DNA of 64,000 nucleotides, from NCBI GenBank assembly GCA_016214145.1, contig JACRPA010000009.1, positions 62,001-126,000 of the forward strand, given 5' to 3'. The position numbers and the translations under genes are program-made. Shown here in pieces: positions 1 through 10,194 of the stretch; the stretch's first letter is position 1, and every line of letters starts with the position of its first letter. The notes beneath the pieces were generated by a model that ran no database searches, had not been told where the DNA came from, and saw nothing but the letters and a program-made list of their open reading frames with translations. Source of the stretch: Rhodocyclales bacterium (GTDB taxonomy: Bacteria; Pseudomonadota; Gammaproteobacteria; Burkholderiales; Rhodocyclaceae).

Positions 1-119
1 CCCTGGAAGCCAAGCCGAAGCACGACGGCGGCATCGTCGCGATGAAGGCCTCGTGCCGCAACCAGAACGGCGAGGTGGTAGCCGAGGCGACCGGGACGAT
101 GCTGGTAAAGAACGCCTGA
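1..119 (+). CDS. C-terminal end of a MaoC-like acyl dehydratase (partial)
   Basis: Only the last 38 codons are in the window; the reading frame begins at base 3 and stops with TGA at 117-119. The visible tail contains NQNGEVVAEATGTMLVKN, which resembles the last strand of hot-dog-fold MaoC-type enoyl-CoA hydratases, where an 'N.G..V..G...V' pattern is usual. Such an enzyme next to an acyl-CoA synthetase would fit CoA-thioester metabolism, but the two genes are convergent, not an operon. The fragment is too short for a firm call; a thioesterase of the same fold is also possible. Confidence 0.45.
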   Translation, partial: LEAKPKHDGGIVAMKASCRNQNGEVVAEATGTMLVKNA

Positions 120-131
120 ATTGCGCTCCCG

Positions 132-190
132 GTAGGTCGGCCTTCAGGCCGACTTTGGCCGCTGCTGTCGGCCTGAAGGCCGACCTGCAG
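132..190. repeat. Intergenic inverted repeat (TCGGCCTTCAGGCCGA family), copy 1
   Basis: Two arms carrying GTCGGCCTTCAGGCCGAC-type sequence in opposite orientation flank a short spacer between two convergent genes, so it may also serve as a bidirectional transcription stop. The same family recurs at 3257-3316 and 34276-34352. Confidence 0.85.
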
Positions 191-195
191 CCTCG

Positions 196-1863
196 TCAGG
201 CACGCTTGAGTTTCTCTTCTTCCCGCAGCCGCAGCACGCGCCGCTGCACCTTGCCGGTGGTGGTCATCGGCAGGCTGTCGATGAATTCGATGGCCTTCGG
301 GTATTCGTAGGGCGCCAGATACTGCCGCACATGGGCCTGCAGCTCGGCTTCCAGTTCGCCCGAAGGCTGCCGGCCCGGCTGCAGCACGATGAAGGCCTTG
401 ACGATGGTGCCGCGCGTCTCGTCGGGCGCGCCGATCACGGCGGCATTGGCCACCGCCGCATGCCTGACCAGGCAGTTCTCGATCTCGGACGGGCCGATGC
501 GGTAGCCGGCGCTCTTGAACATGTCGTCGGCGCGGCCCTGGTACCAGAGGTAGCCGTCCTCGTCCATCTTCGCCAGGTCGCCGGTGCGGCCCCAGGCTTC
601 TTCTCCCGCACCGATGAATTTCTCGGCGGTCGCCGCCGGATTCTTCCAGTATTCGAGCAGGAACACCGGATCGAGTTCGCCGTTGCAGGCGCGCTGCACG
701 CAGACCTCGCCCACCTCGCCCGGCGGCAGCACCTTTCCCGCATCGTCGACCACCGCCACGCGGTGGCCGGGATAGGGCCGCCCCATGGCGCCGGGCTTCG
801 GCGCATAGGCCGCCGCGCAGCCGCCGACGACGTAATTGATCTCGGTCTGGCCGAAGATCTCGTTGATGGTGACGCCGAGCTGCTCCTGCGCCCAGCGGAA
901 CACCGTCTCGCCCACCGCCTCGCCGCCGCTCATGATGGTGCGGAGGTTGATGTCGAAGCGCGCCTTCGGCTCGGGCACCGACTTCATCATCATCTTCAGC
1001 GCGGTGGGGAACAGGAAGGCGTTCCTCACGCCGTACTTCTCGATCAGCCAGAAGGCCTTCTCCGGATCGAAGCGGCCGCGGTAGCCGAGGATCGGCATGC
1101 CGTAGTTCCAGGTCGGCAGCAGCGCGTCGAACAGGCCGCCGGTCCACGCCCAGTCGGCCGGCGACCAGAACATGTCGTTCTTCTGCGGGAAGAAATCGTG
1201 CGAGCAGGAGAAACCGGAAAGATTGCCGAGCAGGGTGCGCTGCGCCATCAGCGCGCCCTTCGGATTTCCCGTCGTGCCGCTGGTGTAGATGATCAGCGCC
1301 GGATCGTCGGCCGCGGTGTCCACGCACTGGAAGCGGCGCGAGGCGCGCGCCAGCAGCGCGTCCCAGTCGTGCACGCCCGTCTCCTTCGCGCCGACGCCGA
1401 TGATATGGCGCAGCTGCGGCAGCCTGTCCTTCACCGCCCACAGCTTGGGCAGGGTGGACTCGTCCACGATGGCGATGCAGGCCTCGGAATTCTCCAGCCG
1501 GTATTCCAGCGCATCGGGGCCGAAGAGATGCGACAGCGGCAGCGCGATGGCGTCCATCTGGTAGCAGGCGATGTGCGCGATGCCGGTCTCCGGCCGCTGC
1601 GGCAGGACGATGGCGACGCGGTCGCGCCGCTGCACGCCGAGCGCATGCAGGGCGTTCGACAGGCGGTTGGCCTGCATCTGGATGTCCCAGAAGGTCCACG
1701 CGGAGGTCGCTCCCGCCTCGTCCTCGTAGTAGAGGGCGAAGCGCGAGCGATCCTCCGCCCAGCGCCCGCAGCACTCGCGCGCCATGTTGTAGCGCGCCGG
1801 CGTGTTCCAGCGGAAGGTATCGAAGAGCGCGTCGTAGTTCTTTGCGGCGGCGTTCAGTTCCAT
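196..1863 (-). CDS. Acyl-CoA synthetase (AMP-dependent, acetyl/medium-chain type)
   Basis: About 555 residues of the ANL adenylating family, which activates a carboxylic acid to acyl-AMP and then to acyl-CoA. The P-loop-like motif YTSGTTGNPKGA is present, and the segment NDMFWSPADWAWTGGL is typical of acetyl-CoA synthetase and medium-chain acyl-CoA ligases. The C-terminal domain has the hinge region GRADDMFKSAGYRIGPSEIE and the catalytic lysine context TTTGKVQRR. I chose the ATG at 1863 (an ATG four codons earlier, at 1875, is also possible). The frame stays open further upstream only because it reads through an inverted repeat. It is cytoplasmic, and the acyl substrate cannot be read from sequence. 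Confidence 0.85.
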   Translation of the reverse strand: MELNAAAKNYDALFDTFRWNTPARYNMARECCGRWAEDRSRFALYYEDEAGATSAWTFWDIQMQANRLSNALHALGVQRRDRVAIVLPQRPETGIAHIACYQMDAIALPLSHLFGPDALEYRLENSEACIAIVDESTLPKLWAVKDRLPQLRHIIGVGAKETGVHDWDALLARASRRFQCVDTAADDPALIIYTSGTTGNPKGALMAQRTLLGNLSGFSCSHDFFPQKNDMFWSPADWAWTGGLFDALLPTWNYGMPILGYRGRFDPEKAFWLIEKYGVRNAFLFPTALKMMMKSVPEPKARFDINLRTIMSGGEAVGETVFRWAQEQLGVTINEIFGQTEINYVVGGCAAAYAPKPGAMGRPYPGHRVAVVDDAGKVLPPGEVGEVCVQRACNGELDPVFLLEYWKNPAATAEKFIGAGEEAWGRTGDLAKMDEDGYLWYQGRADDMFKSAGYRIGPSEIENCLVRHAAVANAAVIGAPDETRGTIVKAFIVLQPGRQPSGELEAELQAHVRQYLAPYEYPKAIEFIDSLPMTTTGKVQRRVLRLREEEKLKRA

Positions 1864-1893
1864 CCATGCTCCCATACGGTTCAGAAAAGCATC

Positions 1894-1970
1894 CGTCATT
1901 CCCGCGAAAGCGGGAATCCAGACATGTGCGTACGAAAGACACTGGATTCCCGCTTTCGCGGGAATGACGA
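1894..1970. repeat. Inverted repeat (TCATTCCCGCGAAAGCGGGAATCCA family), copy 1
   Basis: A REP-like element whose arms each contain CGTCATTCCCGCGAAAGCGGGA or its complement, with a short loop. It fills the gap between glcF and the acyl-CoA synthetase start. A second copy is at 31877-31950. When translated it gives the familiar VIPAKAGIQ peptide, so upstream start codons through it should be distrusted. Confidence 0.9.
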
Positions 1971-1972
1971 AA

Positions 1973-3244
1973 TCACGCCCCCAGCGTCCGGTCGAGCAGT
2001 TCAATCCAGTGCGACACCGGCGTTTGCGTGCCGGCCTGCAGATGCGCGATGCAGCCGATGTTGGCGCTGGCGATGGCCGCCGGCGCGCCGGCCTGCAGGC
2101 AGGCCAGCTTGTTGTCGCGCAGCTTCAGCGAGATCTCCGGCTGCAGGATGGAATAGGTGCCGGCCGAGCCGCAGCAGAGATGGCCGTCGGCCACCGGCGT
2201 CAGTTCGAAGCCCGCCGCCTGCAGGATCTCCTCGACCACGCCGCGGATCTGCTGGCCGTGCTGCAGGCTGCAGGGGGCGTGGAAGGCGACTTTCCGTAGG
2301 AGCGGGCTTGCCCGCGATCCGGCGCTGATATCGCGGGCAAGCCCGCTCCTGCCGGCAAGCAGCGCAACGAGTTTTTCTTTCTCCGCCGCCAGCACCTCGG
2401 AGATGTCGCGCGTGAGCAGCGTCACGCGGGCCGCCTTCGTCGCATACGCCGGATCGTGCTCGAGCAGGTGGGCGTACTCGCGCACGTGGGCGCCGCAGCC
2501 CGAGGCCGTCATGACGATCGCCTCGGCGCCGGCCGAGAGCTGCGGCCACCAGGCGTCGATGTTGCGCCGCGCGTCCTCGCGCGCGCCCTCGTGGGCGTCG
2601 AGGTGCATGCGCACGGCGCCGCAGCAGCCGGCGCCCTCCGCCTCGACCAGCGCGATGCCGAGCCGGTCGAGCACGCGCGCCGTCGCTGCATTGATGTTCG
2701 GCATCATGCTCGGCTGCACGCAGCCGGCCAGCATGAGCATGCGGCGCGGATGATCTCGCCGTATTGCGGAGACTGACTTTTGCCGCGCCGGCACCTTGGC
2801 CTTGAGCGCCGCCGGCAGCAGGGGGCGGAAGAATTGCCCCAGGCGCAGCGCCGGCCCGAACAGCCAGCCGCGCGGCAGGAACTCGCGCAGGGCGAAGCGC
2901 AGGAAGCGCTCCACGGCCGGCCGCTGCAGGCGCCCGGCCACGACGGCGCGGCCGATGTCGACCAGGCGGCCGTACTGCACGCCGGAGGGACAGGTCGTCT
3001 CGCAGGAACGGCAGGTCAGGCAGCGGTCGAGGTGCAGCCGGGTCTTCGCCGTGACCTCGGCGCCCTCCAGCATCTGCTTCATGAGGTAGATGCGTCCGCG
3101 CGGGCCGTCCAGCTCGTCGCCGAGCAGCTGGTAGGTCGGGCAGGTGGCGGTGCAGAAGCCGCAATGCACGCAGGCGCGCAGGATGGCGTCGGCCTCGCGA
3201 CCGGCCGGCGTGTCGCGGATGAAATCGGCGAGGTTGGTTTGCAT
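1973..3244 (-). CDS. glcF: Glycolate oxidase iron-sulfur subunit GlcF
   Basis: 423 residues. GlcF passes electrons from the flavin subunits GlcD/GlcE of the glycolate dehydrogenase complex, which oxidises glycolate to glyoxylate, towards the membrane quinone pool. The N-terminus has two 4Fe-4S motifs, CVHCGFCTATCPT (about residues 25-37) and CLTCRSCETTCPSG (about 75-88). The C-terminal half holds two cysteine-rich CCG-type domains (GCVQPSM...GCCGA and HAPCSLQH...LCCGSAG). Residues about 298-316 (RSGLARDISAGSRASPLL) are an in-frame 54-bp palindromic repeat between these domains. A dispersed 24-bp motif also lies in the gene at 2757-2780. It is the last gene of glcD-glcE-glcF on this strand. 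Confidence 0.95.
   Translation of the reverse strand: MQTNLADFIRDTPAGREADAILRACVHCGFCTATCPTYQLLGDELDGPRGRIYLMKQMLEGAEVTAKTRLHLDRCLTCRSCETTCPSGVQYGRLVDIGRAVVAGRLQRPAVERFLRFALREFLPRGWLFGPALRLGQFFRPLLPAALKAKVPARQKSVSAIRRDHPRRMLMLAGCVQPSMMPNINAATARVLDRLGIALVEAEGAGCCGAVRMHLDAHEGAREDARRNIDAWWPQLSAGAEAIVMTASGCGAHVREYAHLLEHDPAYATKAARVTLLTRDISEVLAAEKEKLVALLAGRSGLARDISAGSRASPLLRKVAFHAPCSLQHGQQIRGVVEEILQAAGFELTPVADGHLCCGSAGTYSILQPEISLKLRDNKLACLQAGAPAAIASANIGCIAHLQAGTQTPVSHWIELLDRTLGA
2297..2350. repeat. 54-bp palindromic repeat inside glcF (GAGCGGGCTTGCCCGCGAT family)
   Basis: Arms TAGGAGCGGGCTTGCCCGCG and the complement flank a short loop. The pattern is the widespread GAGCGGGCTTGCCCGC REP type. At 54 bp (18 codons) it keeps the glcF frame open, so it adds residues rather than breaking the gene. 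Confidence 0.9.
2757..2780 (-). repeat. 24-bp bipartite motif, exact copy (within glcF)
   Basis: CGCCGT-N8-GACTGACTTT on the plus strand, i.e. the motif in the minus orientation. In GlcF it is read as QKSVSAIRR within a variable linker. Confidence 0.8.
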
Positions 3245-3256
3245 GATGTCAGGTTT

Positions 3257-3316
3257 TGTAGGTCGGCCTTCAGGCCGACTTGAGCCGCTGTTGTCGGGCT
3301 GAAGCCCGACCTACAG
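3257..3316. repeat. Intergenic inverted repeat (TCGGCCTTCAGGCCGA family), copy 2
   Basis: Lies between glcE and glcF. The left arm has TAGGTCGGCCTTCAGGCCGA, the right arm the diverged complement TCGGGCTGAAGCCCGACCTA. It could form a hairpin in the glc mRNA and lower glcF expression relative to glcED. Confidence 0.85.
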
Positions 3317-3321
3317 AGCAT

Positions 3322-4497
3322 TCAAAATTCTGCATACAGTCGTCCGGGATTGAAGAGGCCCTGCGGATCGAAGTTGCGCTTCAGGTTCTGGTGGATCTGC
3401 ATCAGCGGCGCCGGCAGCGGCTGGAAGGCGCCGGCCGATTTATCGCCGCCGCGGAACAGCGTGGCGTGGCCGCCGGCCTGCGCCGCCGCCTCGCGCACCG
3501 CCGCAGCCGGCATGTCGGACTTCAGCCAGCGCAGCGCGCCGCCCCACTCGACCCGTTGCCCGCCCGGCAGGGCGAGCGGCGCGGTCTTCGAGGGCAGCGA
3601 CAAGCGCCACAGGGCCGCCGCGCCGGAAAAGAAATCGTCCTGCTGCTCGCGCACGGCGCGCCAGAAGCCTTCCGCATCGGCGACTTCCTCGCCGCCGATT
3701 TTCGCGCGCGCCGCGACGACCGCCGCGCGCGCACCCGACAGGCGCACCGTGAGCAGCCCATCGCTCCAGCAGGTGGCGGAGAGCGGCAGCGGCTGGCCGC
3801 CCCAGCGGTTCATCGCCTCGATCGCCTTGTCCTGCGGCAGTTCCAGCAGCAGCGTGGCCTCCGCGTGCGGCTTCGGCAGCACCTTGAGCGAGACTTCCAG
3901 CAGCAGGCCCAGCGTGCCCAGCGCGCCCGTCATGAGACGGGACACGTCGTAGCCGGCGACGTTCTTCATCACCTGGCCGCCGAAGTTGAGGACTTCGCCC
4001 TTGCCGTCGAGCAGCTTCACGCCGAGGACGAAGTCGCGCACCGCGCCGGCCGTGGCACGGCGCGGGCCGGAGAGGCCGGCGGCGACACAGCCGCCGACGG
4101 TGGCACGAAACTCCCCTCCCCCCTCGTGGGGGAGGGGTTGGGGGAGAGGGGGCGCGGCGCCAATACCCTCGCCGGCCGCCCCACCGTCTCCCCCTCTCCC
4201 CCGGCCCCTCTCCCACAGGGGGAGAGGGGAGAAATGCGGCGGCTCGAACGCCAGCATCTGTCCCTGCTCCGCCAGCGCCGCCTCAAGCTCCGCCAGCGGC
4301 GTGCCGGCGCGTACCGTCACCACCAGCTCGGTCGGCTCGTAGGCGACGATGCCGGCGTGGCCGGTCGTGTCGAGCAGCTCGCCCGCCGGCGCATTGCCGT
4401 AGAAGTCCTTCGTGCCGCCGCCGCGAATGCGCAGCGGCGTCTTCTCCACCGCCGCAGCGAGCACGCGCTCACGGAATTCTTCAGTCCGTTCGCTCAT
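3322..4497 (-). CDS. glcE: Glycolate oxidase FAD-binding subunit GlcE
   Basis: 391 residues, the smaller FAD-binding (PCMH-type) subunit of glycolate dehydrogenase. The normal GlcE sequence is seen before (IRGGGTKDFYG, LAFEPPHF) and after (ATVGGCVAAGLSGPRR, NVAGYDVSRLMTGALGTLG) an inserted stretch. Residues about 90-129, containing SPLPLWERGRGRGG and PLPQPLPHEGGGE, come from the C+T-rich palindromic repeat. They interrupt the FAD-binding domain right where relatives run directly from PPHFG into the A.(L/V)GG loop. The frame is intact, so the gene may well be functional. Start ATG at 4497. glcD lies 115 bases upstream, separated by another repeat. Confidence 0.92.
   Translation of the reverse strand: MSERTEEFRERVLAAAVEKTPLRIRGGGTKDFYGNAPAGELLDTTGHAGIVAYEPTELVVTVRAGTPLAELEAALAEQGQMLAFEPPHFSPLPLWERGRGRGGDGGAAGEGIGAAPPLPQPLPHEGGGEFRATVGGCVAAGLSGPRRATAGAVRDFVLGVKLLDGKGEVLNFGGQVMKNVAGYDVSRLMTGALGTLGLLLEVSLKVLPKPHAEATLLLELPQDKAIEAMNRWGGQPLPLSATCWSDGLLTVRLSGARAAVVAARAKIGGEEVADAEGFWRAVREQQDDFFSGAAALWRLSLPSKTAPLALPGGQRVEWGGALRWLKSDMPAAAVREAAAQAGGHATLFRGGDKSAGAFQPLPAPLMQIHQNLKRNFDPQGLFNPGRLYAEF
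4111..4232. repeat. C+T-rich palindromic repeat, inside glcE
   Basis: Two palindromic modules of the CCCCTCCCCCCTCGTGGGGG / CCCTCTCCCACAGGGGGAGA type joined by a 40-base linker. All six frames are free of stops over most of its length, which explains in-frame tolerance. The first of 12 loci of this family in the window. Confidence 0.9.
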
Positions 4498-4520
4498 CTT
4501 TGGCTACCGATAAAAGCTTG

Positions 4521-4599
4521 AACCACAGAGAACACAGAGAAAATCGAAACTGTTTTTTTGCATTCCGCCTTCTCTGTGAACTCTGTGCTCTCTGTGGTT
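4521..4599. repeat. Inverted repeat AACCACAGAGAACACAGAG ... CTCTGTGCTCTCTGTGGTT
   Basis: Occupies most of the glcD-glcE gap. Arms of about 20 bases contain direct ACAGAGA sub-repeats. The centre is T-rich (TTTTTTT at about 4552-4558), so the left part could also act as a weak terminator. No second copy seen in this window. Confidence 0.85.
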
Positions 4600-4612
4600 A
4601 ATGGTTTGTTGT

Positions 4613-6073
4613 TCATCCCTTGGCCGTCCCCGTCAGGCGGTATTCCGAGCAGCGGCGCGGCGTCGGCACGGCCTTGCCGGGATTGAGCAGGGTGTGCTCG
4701 TCGAAGGCCGCCTTGACGCCGTGGAAGGCCGCCAGCTCCTCCTTGGAGAACTGCGCGCACATCTGGCCGACCTTCTCGATGCCGACGCCGTGCTCGCCGG
4801 TGATGGTGCCGCCGACCTCGACCGACAGTTCGAGGATCCTGCCGCCGAACGCCGTGGCGCGCTCCACCTCGCCCTCGATGTTGGCATCGAACATGATGAG
4901 CGGGTGCAGGTTGCCGTCGCCGGCGTGGAAGACGTTGGCGCAGCGCAGCTTGTATTCCCCGGCCAGTTCGGCGATGCGCGTCAGCACATGCGCCAGGTGC
5001 TTGCGCGGGATGGTGCCGTCCATGCACAGGTAGTCCGGCGTGATGCGCCCCACCGCCGGAAACGCCGCCTTGCGCCCGGCCCAGAATTTCAGCCGCTCGG
5101 CCTCGTCGCGCGAGACGCGGATGTCGGTGGCGCCGCTCTTTTCCAGCACGGCGCACATGGCGGCGATCTCCTCGGCGACTTCCTCCGGCGTGCCGTCGGA
5201 TTCGGCCAGCAGGATGGCTTCGGCGGAAAGATCGTAGCCGGCATGCACGTAGTCCTCGACGGCGCGCGTAGCCGGCTTGTCCATCATTTCCAGCCCGGCC
5301 GGGATGATGCCCGCGGCGATGATGTCGGCCACCGCATTGCCGGCCTTGATGACATCGTCGAAGGAAGCCATGACGACCTGGGCCAGCTGCGGCTTCGGCG
5401 TGAGCTTGACGGTGGCTTCCAGCACGATGCCGAGCATGCCTTCGGAGCCGATCATCAGTGCCAGGAGATCATAGCCGGGCGAGTCGAGGCCCTCGGAGCC
5501 GATCTCCACCACCGTGCCGTCGATCAGCGCCACGCGCACGCGCAGCACGTTGTGCACCGTCAGGCCGTACTTCAGGCAATGCACGCCGCCGGCGTTCTCG
5601 GCGATGTTGCCGCCGATGCTGCAGGCGATCTGGCTGGAGGGATCGGGCGCGTAGTAGAGGCCGTGCGGCGCCGCCGCCTCGGAGATGGCGAGGTTCCTCA
5701 CGCCCGGCTGCACGCGCGCCGTGCGCGCAACCGGGTCGATGTCGAGGATGCGCATGAATTTCGCCAGCGACAGCACGACGCCGTGCTTGACCGGCGTGGC
5801 GCCGCCCGACAGCCCGGTACCGGCGCCGCGCGCCACCACGGGCACGCGCAGTTCGTGGCAGAGCTTGAGGATGGCGACGACCTGCTCCTCCGTGCGCGGC
5901 AGCGCCACCAGCAGCGGCAGCTGGCGGTAGGCGGTGAGGCCGTCGCACTCGTAGGGAACCAGGTCCTCCTGCGCGACCAGCAAAGAGTCAGTCGCCAGGA
6001 TACGGCGCAGGCCGGCGACGAGGCGCGCGATCTCGGTCTCGGTCAACTGGCGGTGTTCTTCGGCTGATGCCAT
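4613..6073 (-). CDS. glcD: Glycolate oxidase FAD subunit GlcD
   Basis: 486 residues, close to the usual length of GlcD (about 499). It is the FAD-linked catalytic subunit of glycolate dehydrogenase. The FAD_binding_4 signature VVARGAGTGLSGGATP is at about residues 98-113, with SSQIACSIGGNIAENAGG further on. The C-terminal oxidase domain ends with the conserved CRHAGDGNLHPL-like segment (VFHAGDGNLHPLIMFD) and GEHGVGIEK. First gene of the minus-strand glcDEF set. A one-mismatch copy of the 24-bp motif lies near its 5' end at 5984-6007. Start ATG at 6073. Confidence 0.95.
   Translation of the reverse strand: MASAEEHRQLTETEIARLVAGLRRILATDSLLVAQEDLVPYECDGLTAYRQLPLLVALPRTEEQVVAILKLCHELRVPVVARGAGTGLSGGATPVKHGVVLSLAKFMRILDIDPVARTARVQPGVRNLAISEAAAPHGLYYAPDPSSQIACSIGGNIAENAGGVHCLKYGLTVHNVLRVRVALIDGTVVEIGSEGLDSPGYDLLALMIGSEGMLGIVLEATVKLTPKPQLAQVVMASFDDVIKAGNAVADIIAAGIIPAGLEMMDKPATRAVEDYVHAGYDLSAEAILLAESDGTPEEVAEEIAAMCAVLEKSGATDIRVSRDEAERLKFWAGRKAAFPAVGRITPDYLCMDGTIPRKHLAHVLTRIAELAGEYKLRCANVFHAGDGNLHPLIMFDANIEGEVERATAFGGRILELSVEVGGTITGEHGVGIEKVGQMCAQFSKEELAAFHGVKAAFDEHTLLNPGKAVPTPRRCSEYRLTGTAKG
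5984..6007 (+). repeat. 24-bp bipartite motif, one mismatch (within glcD)
   Basis: AGAGTCAGTC-N8-ACGGCG; one change from the consensus in the first half. Lies antisense within glcD, read there as RRILATDSL. Confidence 0.65.
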
Positions 6074-6090
6074 CGGTTCTCCATGATTTC

Positions 6091-6133
6091 CTCCCCTCCC
6101 CCCTCGTGGGGGAGGGGTCGGGGGAGAGGGGGC
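6091..6133. repeat. C+T-rich palindromic repeat, upstream of glcD
   Basis: A single module (CTCCCCTCCCCCCTCGTGGG plus GGGTCGGGGGAGAGGG) between the divergent glcD and hybrid kinase genes, close to the glcD start. The rest of this 204-base gap holds a 12-bp palindrome AAGCATATGCTT at 6239-6250 just before the kinase gene, and no clear promoter. Confidence 0.85.
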
Positions 6134-6277
6134 GTCTGCCGCATGCTAAGTCCCTTGCGCCCGTATGGCAATGCGGGTTTACACCGCCTCGACAGGAAAG
6201 CTGCGAGGCTGTCCCGCTGATTGCAATCCTTAATCTCCAAGCATATGCTTAAGCTTGAAATATTGTCCAGCAGGCCC

Positions 6278-7391
6278 ATGAACACGCCTAGCATCAGCAT
6301 CCTCGTCGTCGACGACACCCCGGAGAACCGCCACCTGTTCGCGCACATCCTGCGCGAGACGGGCTGCGAGGTGGTGGAGGCGGCCTCCGGCGAGGAGGCG
6401 CTCAGGGTCTCCGAGGCGCGGGAGTACGCCATGATCCTGATGGACGTGCACATGCCCGGCATGGACGGCTTCGAGGCGGCGCGGCGCATCCGCGCCTTTC
6501 CCTGCTGCGCCATCACTCCAATCGTCTTCGTCTCGGCCGTCTACACCAGCGACAGCGACCGCTACAAGGGCTACGGCGAGGGCGCGGTCGACTACCTGCT
6601 CTCGCCTGTGGTGCCGGAAATACTGCGGGCCAAGGCGCGGGCCTTCATCGAAATCTTCCAGCGCCGCAAGGAAGCCGAGGAATTCGCCCTCCGCATGGAA
6701 CAGGCCAACCGCCAGTTGCGCGCCGCCAACGAGGAGCTGGAATCCTTCAGCTACGCCGCTGCCCATGACCTGCGCGCGCCGCTGCGCGCCATCGGCGGCT
6801 TCGCCGAAATCCTGCTGGAGGACTACCTGCCGGCCCTCGACGCGCCGGGCCGCGACCACTTGAGGCGCATCGGCGGCGCGACCGGGCGCATGAACGAACT
6901 GATCGACAGCTTGCTCGAACTCGGCAAGGTCACGCGCAGCACGATGCGCCAGGAACCCGTCGACCTCTCCGCCCTGGCGGGCGACATCGCGCGGGAGATC
7001 CAGGGCGACTCGCCGCGCCCGGTCGAATGGGTCATCGCACCCGGCCAGGCCATCGACGGCGACCCCGGCCTGCTACGCATCCTGCTCGCCAACCTGCTCG
7101 GCAACGCCTGGAAATACACCGCCCGGCGCGATGCGGCGCGGATCGAGTTCGGCCGCGAGATGAAAGACGGCCAGCCGGCGTTTTTCGTGCGCGACAACGG
7201 CATCGGCTTCGATTCCGCGCAGGCTGCCGGCAAGTTGTTCAAGCCCTTCCAGCGCCTGCACAGCGCCGAGGAAGCGCCCGGGAGCGGCATCGGCCTGGCC
7301 ACCGTGCGGCGCATCGTCACCAAGCACGGCGGCCGCATCTGGGCGGAGAGTGAGAAGGGCGACGGCGCCACGTTCTGGTTTACGCTCGGGC

Positions 7392-7399
<8 letters not shown>
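6278..7399 (+). CDS. Receiver-histidine kinase fusion protein
   Basis: 373 residues, soluble. An N-terminal response-regulator receiver domain (VVDDTPENR; phospho-acceptor in MILMDVHMPGMDG) is followed by a coiled linker, a HisKA dimerisation domain with the phospho-histidine in AAAHDLRAPLRAI, and a HATPase_c domain (NLLGNAWKYT N-box, DNGIGFD, GSGIGLATVRRIV). There is no sensor or membrane segment, so it probably receives phosphate through its receiver, then signals by its kinase part. I chose ATG 6278 because the receiver begins a few residues later; in-frame ATGs at 6245 and 6221 exist. It overlaps the next kinase gene by 8 bases, so the two are probably co-translated. Confidence 0.88.
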
Positions 7400-9736
<2,337 letters not shown>

Positions 9737-9737
<1 letters not shown>

Positions 9738-10189
9738 TGGCCGCCATCCTGGTCGTCGAGGACAACCCGGCCAATCTCAAGCTGGCGCGCGTGGTGCTGG
9801 AGAAGGCCGGCTACGCCGTGCTGGAAGCGATGGACGCCGAGGCCGGGCTCGCCCTCGCGCGCGAGAAACGGCCCGACCTGATCCTGATGGACATCCAGCT
9901 CCCCGGCATGGACGGGCTCACCGCCACGTCCGAACTCAAGCGCGATCCCGCCACCGCCGCGATTCCCGTCATCGCCCTCACCGCCCACGCCATGAAGGGC
10001 GACGAGGAGAAAATCCGCCAAGCCGGCTGCGACGGCTACCTCGCCAAGCCCTTCCGCTACCCGGAACTGCTGGAGCGCGTGGCGGCGATGCTGGCACCCT
10101 CTTCCCGACCCTCCCCCATCGAGGGGGAGGGAGAAAAACTCGCTCCCCTCTCCCCTCGCGGGAGAGGGGCCGGGGGAGAGGGGGAATAA
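9737..10189 (+). CDS. Single-domain response regulator (DivK/CheY-like)
   Basis: 150 residues. A complete receiver of about 120 residues: acidic pair VVEDN, phospho-acceptor aspartate in LILMDIQLPGMDG, conserved threonine IALTAHAM and lysine YLAKPF. No output domain, so it works by protein contact or as a phosphorelay shuttle, most likely with the hybrid kinase whose stop codon overlaps its start. The last 30 residues (SRPSPIEGEGEKLAPLSPRG...) are translated repeat and probably disordered. Paralogue of the receiver at 18453, which lacks this tail. Confidence 0.88.
10097..10186. repeat. C+T-rich palindromic repeat at the 3' end of a receiver gene
   Basis: Supplies the last 30 codons of the receiver gene; the stop codon lies just past the repeat. 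Confidence 0.88.
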
Positions 10190-10194
10190 CCGCC

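Noticed and set aside
331-2328. 665-codon plus-strand open frame
   Set aside because: Antisense to the acyl-CoA synthetase and glcF, both with clear motifs; it ends in translated repeat.
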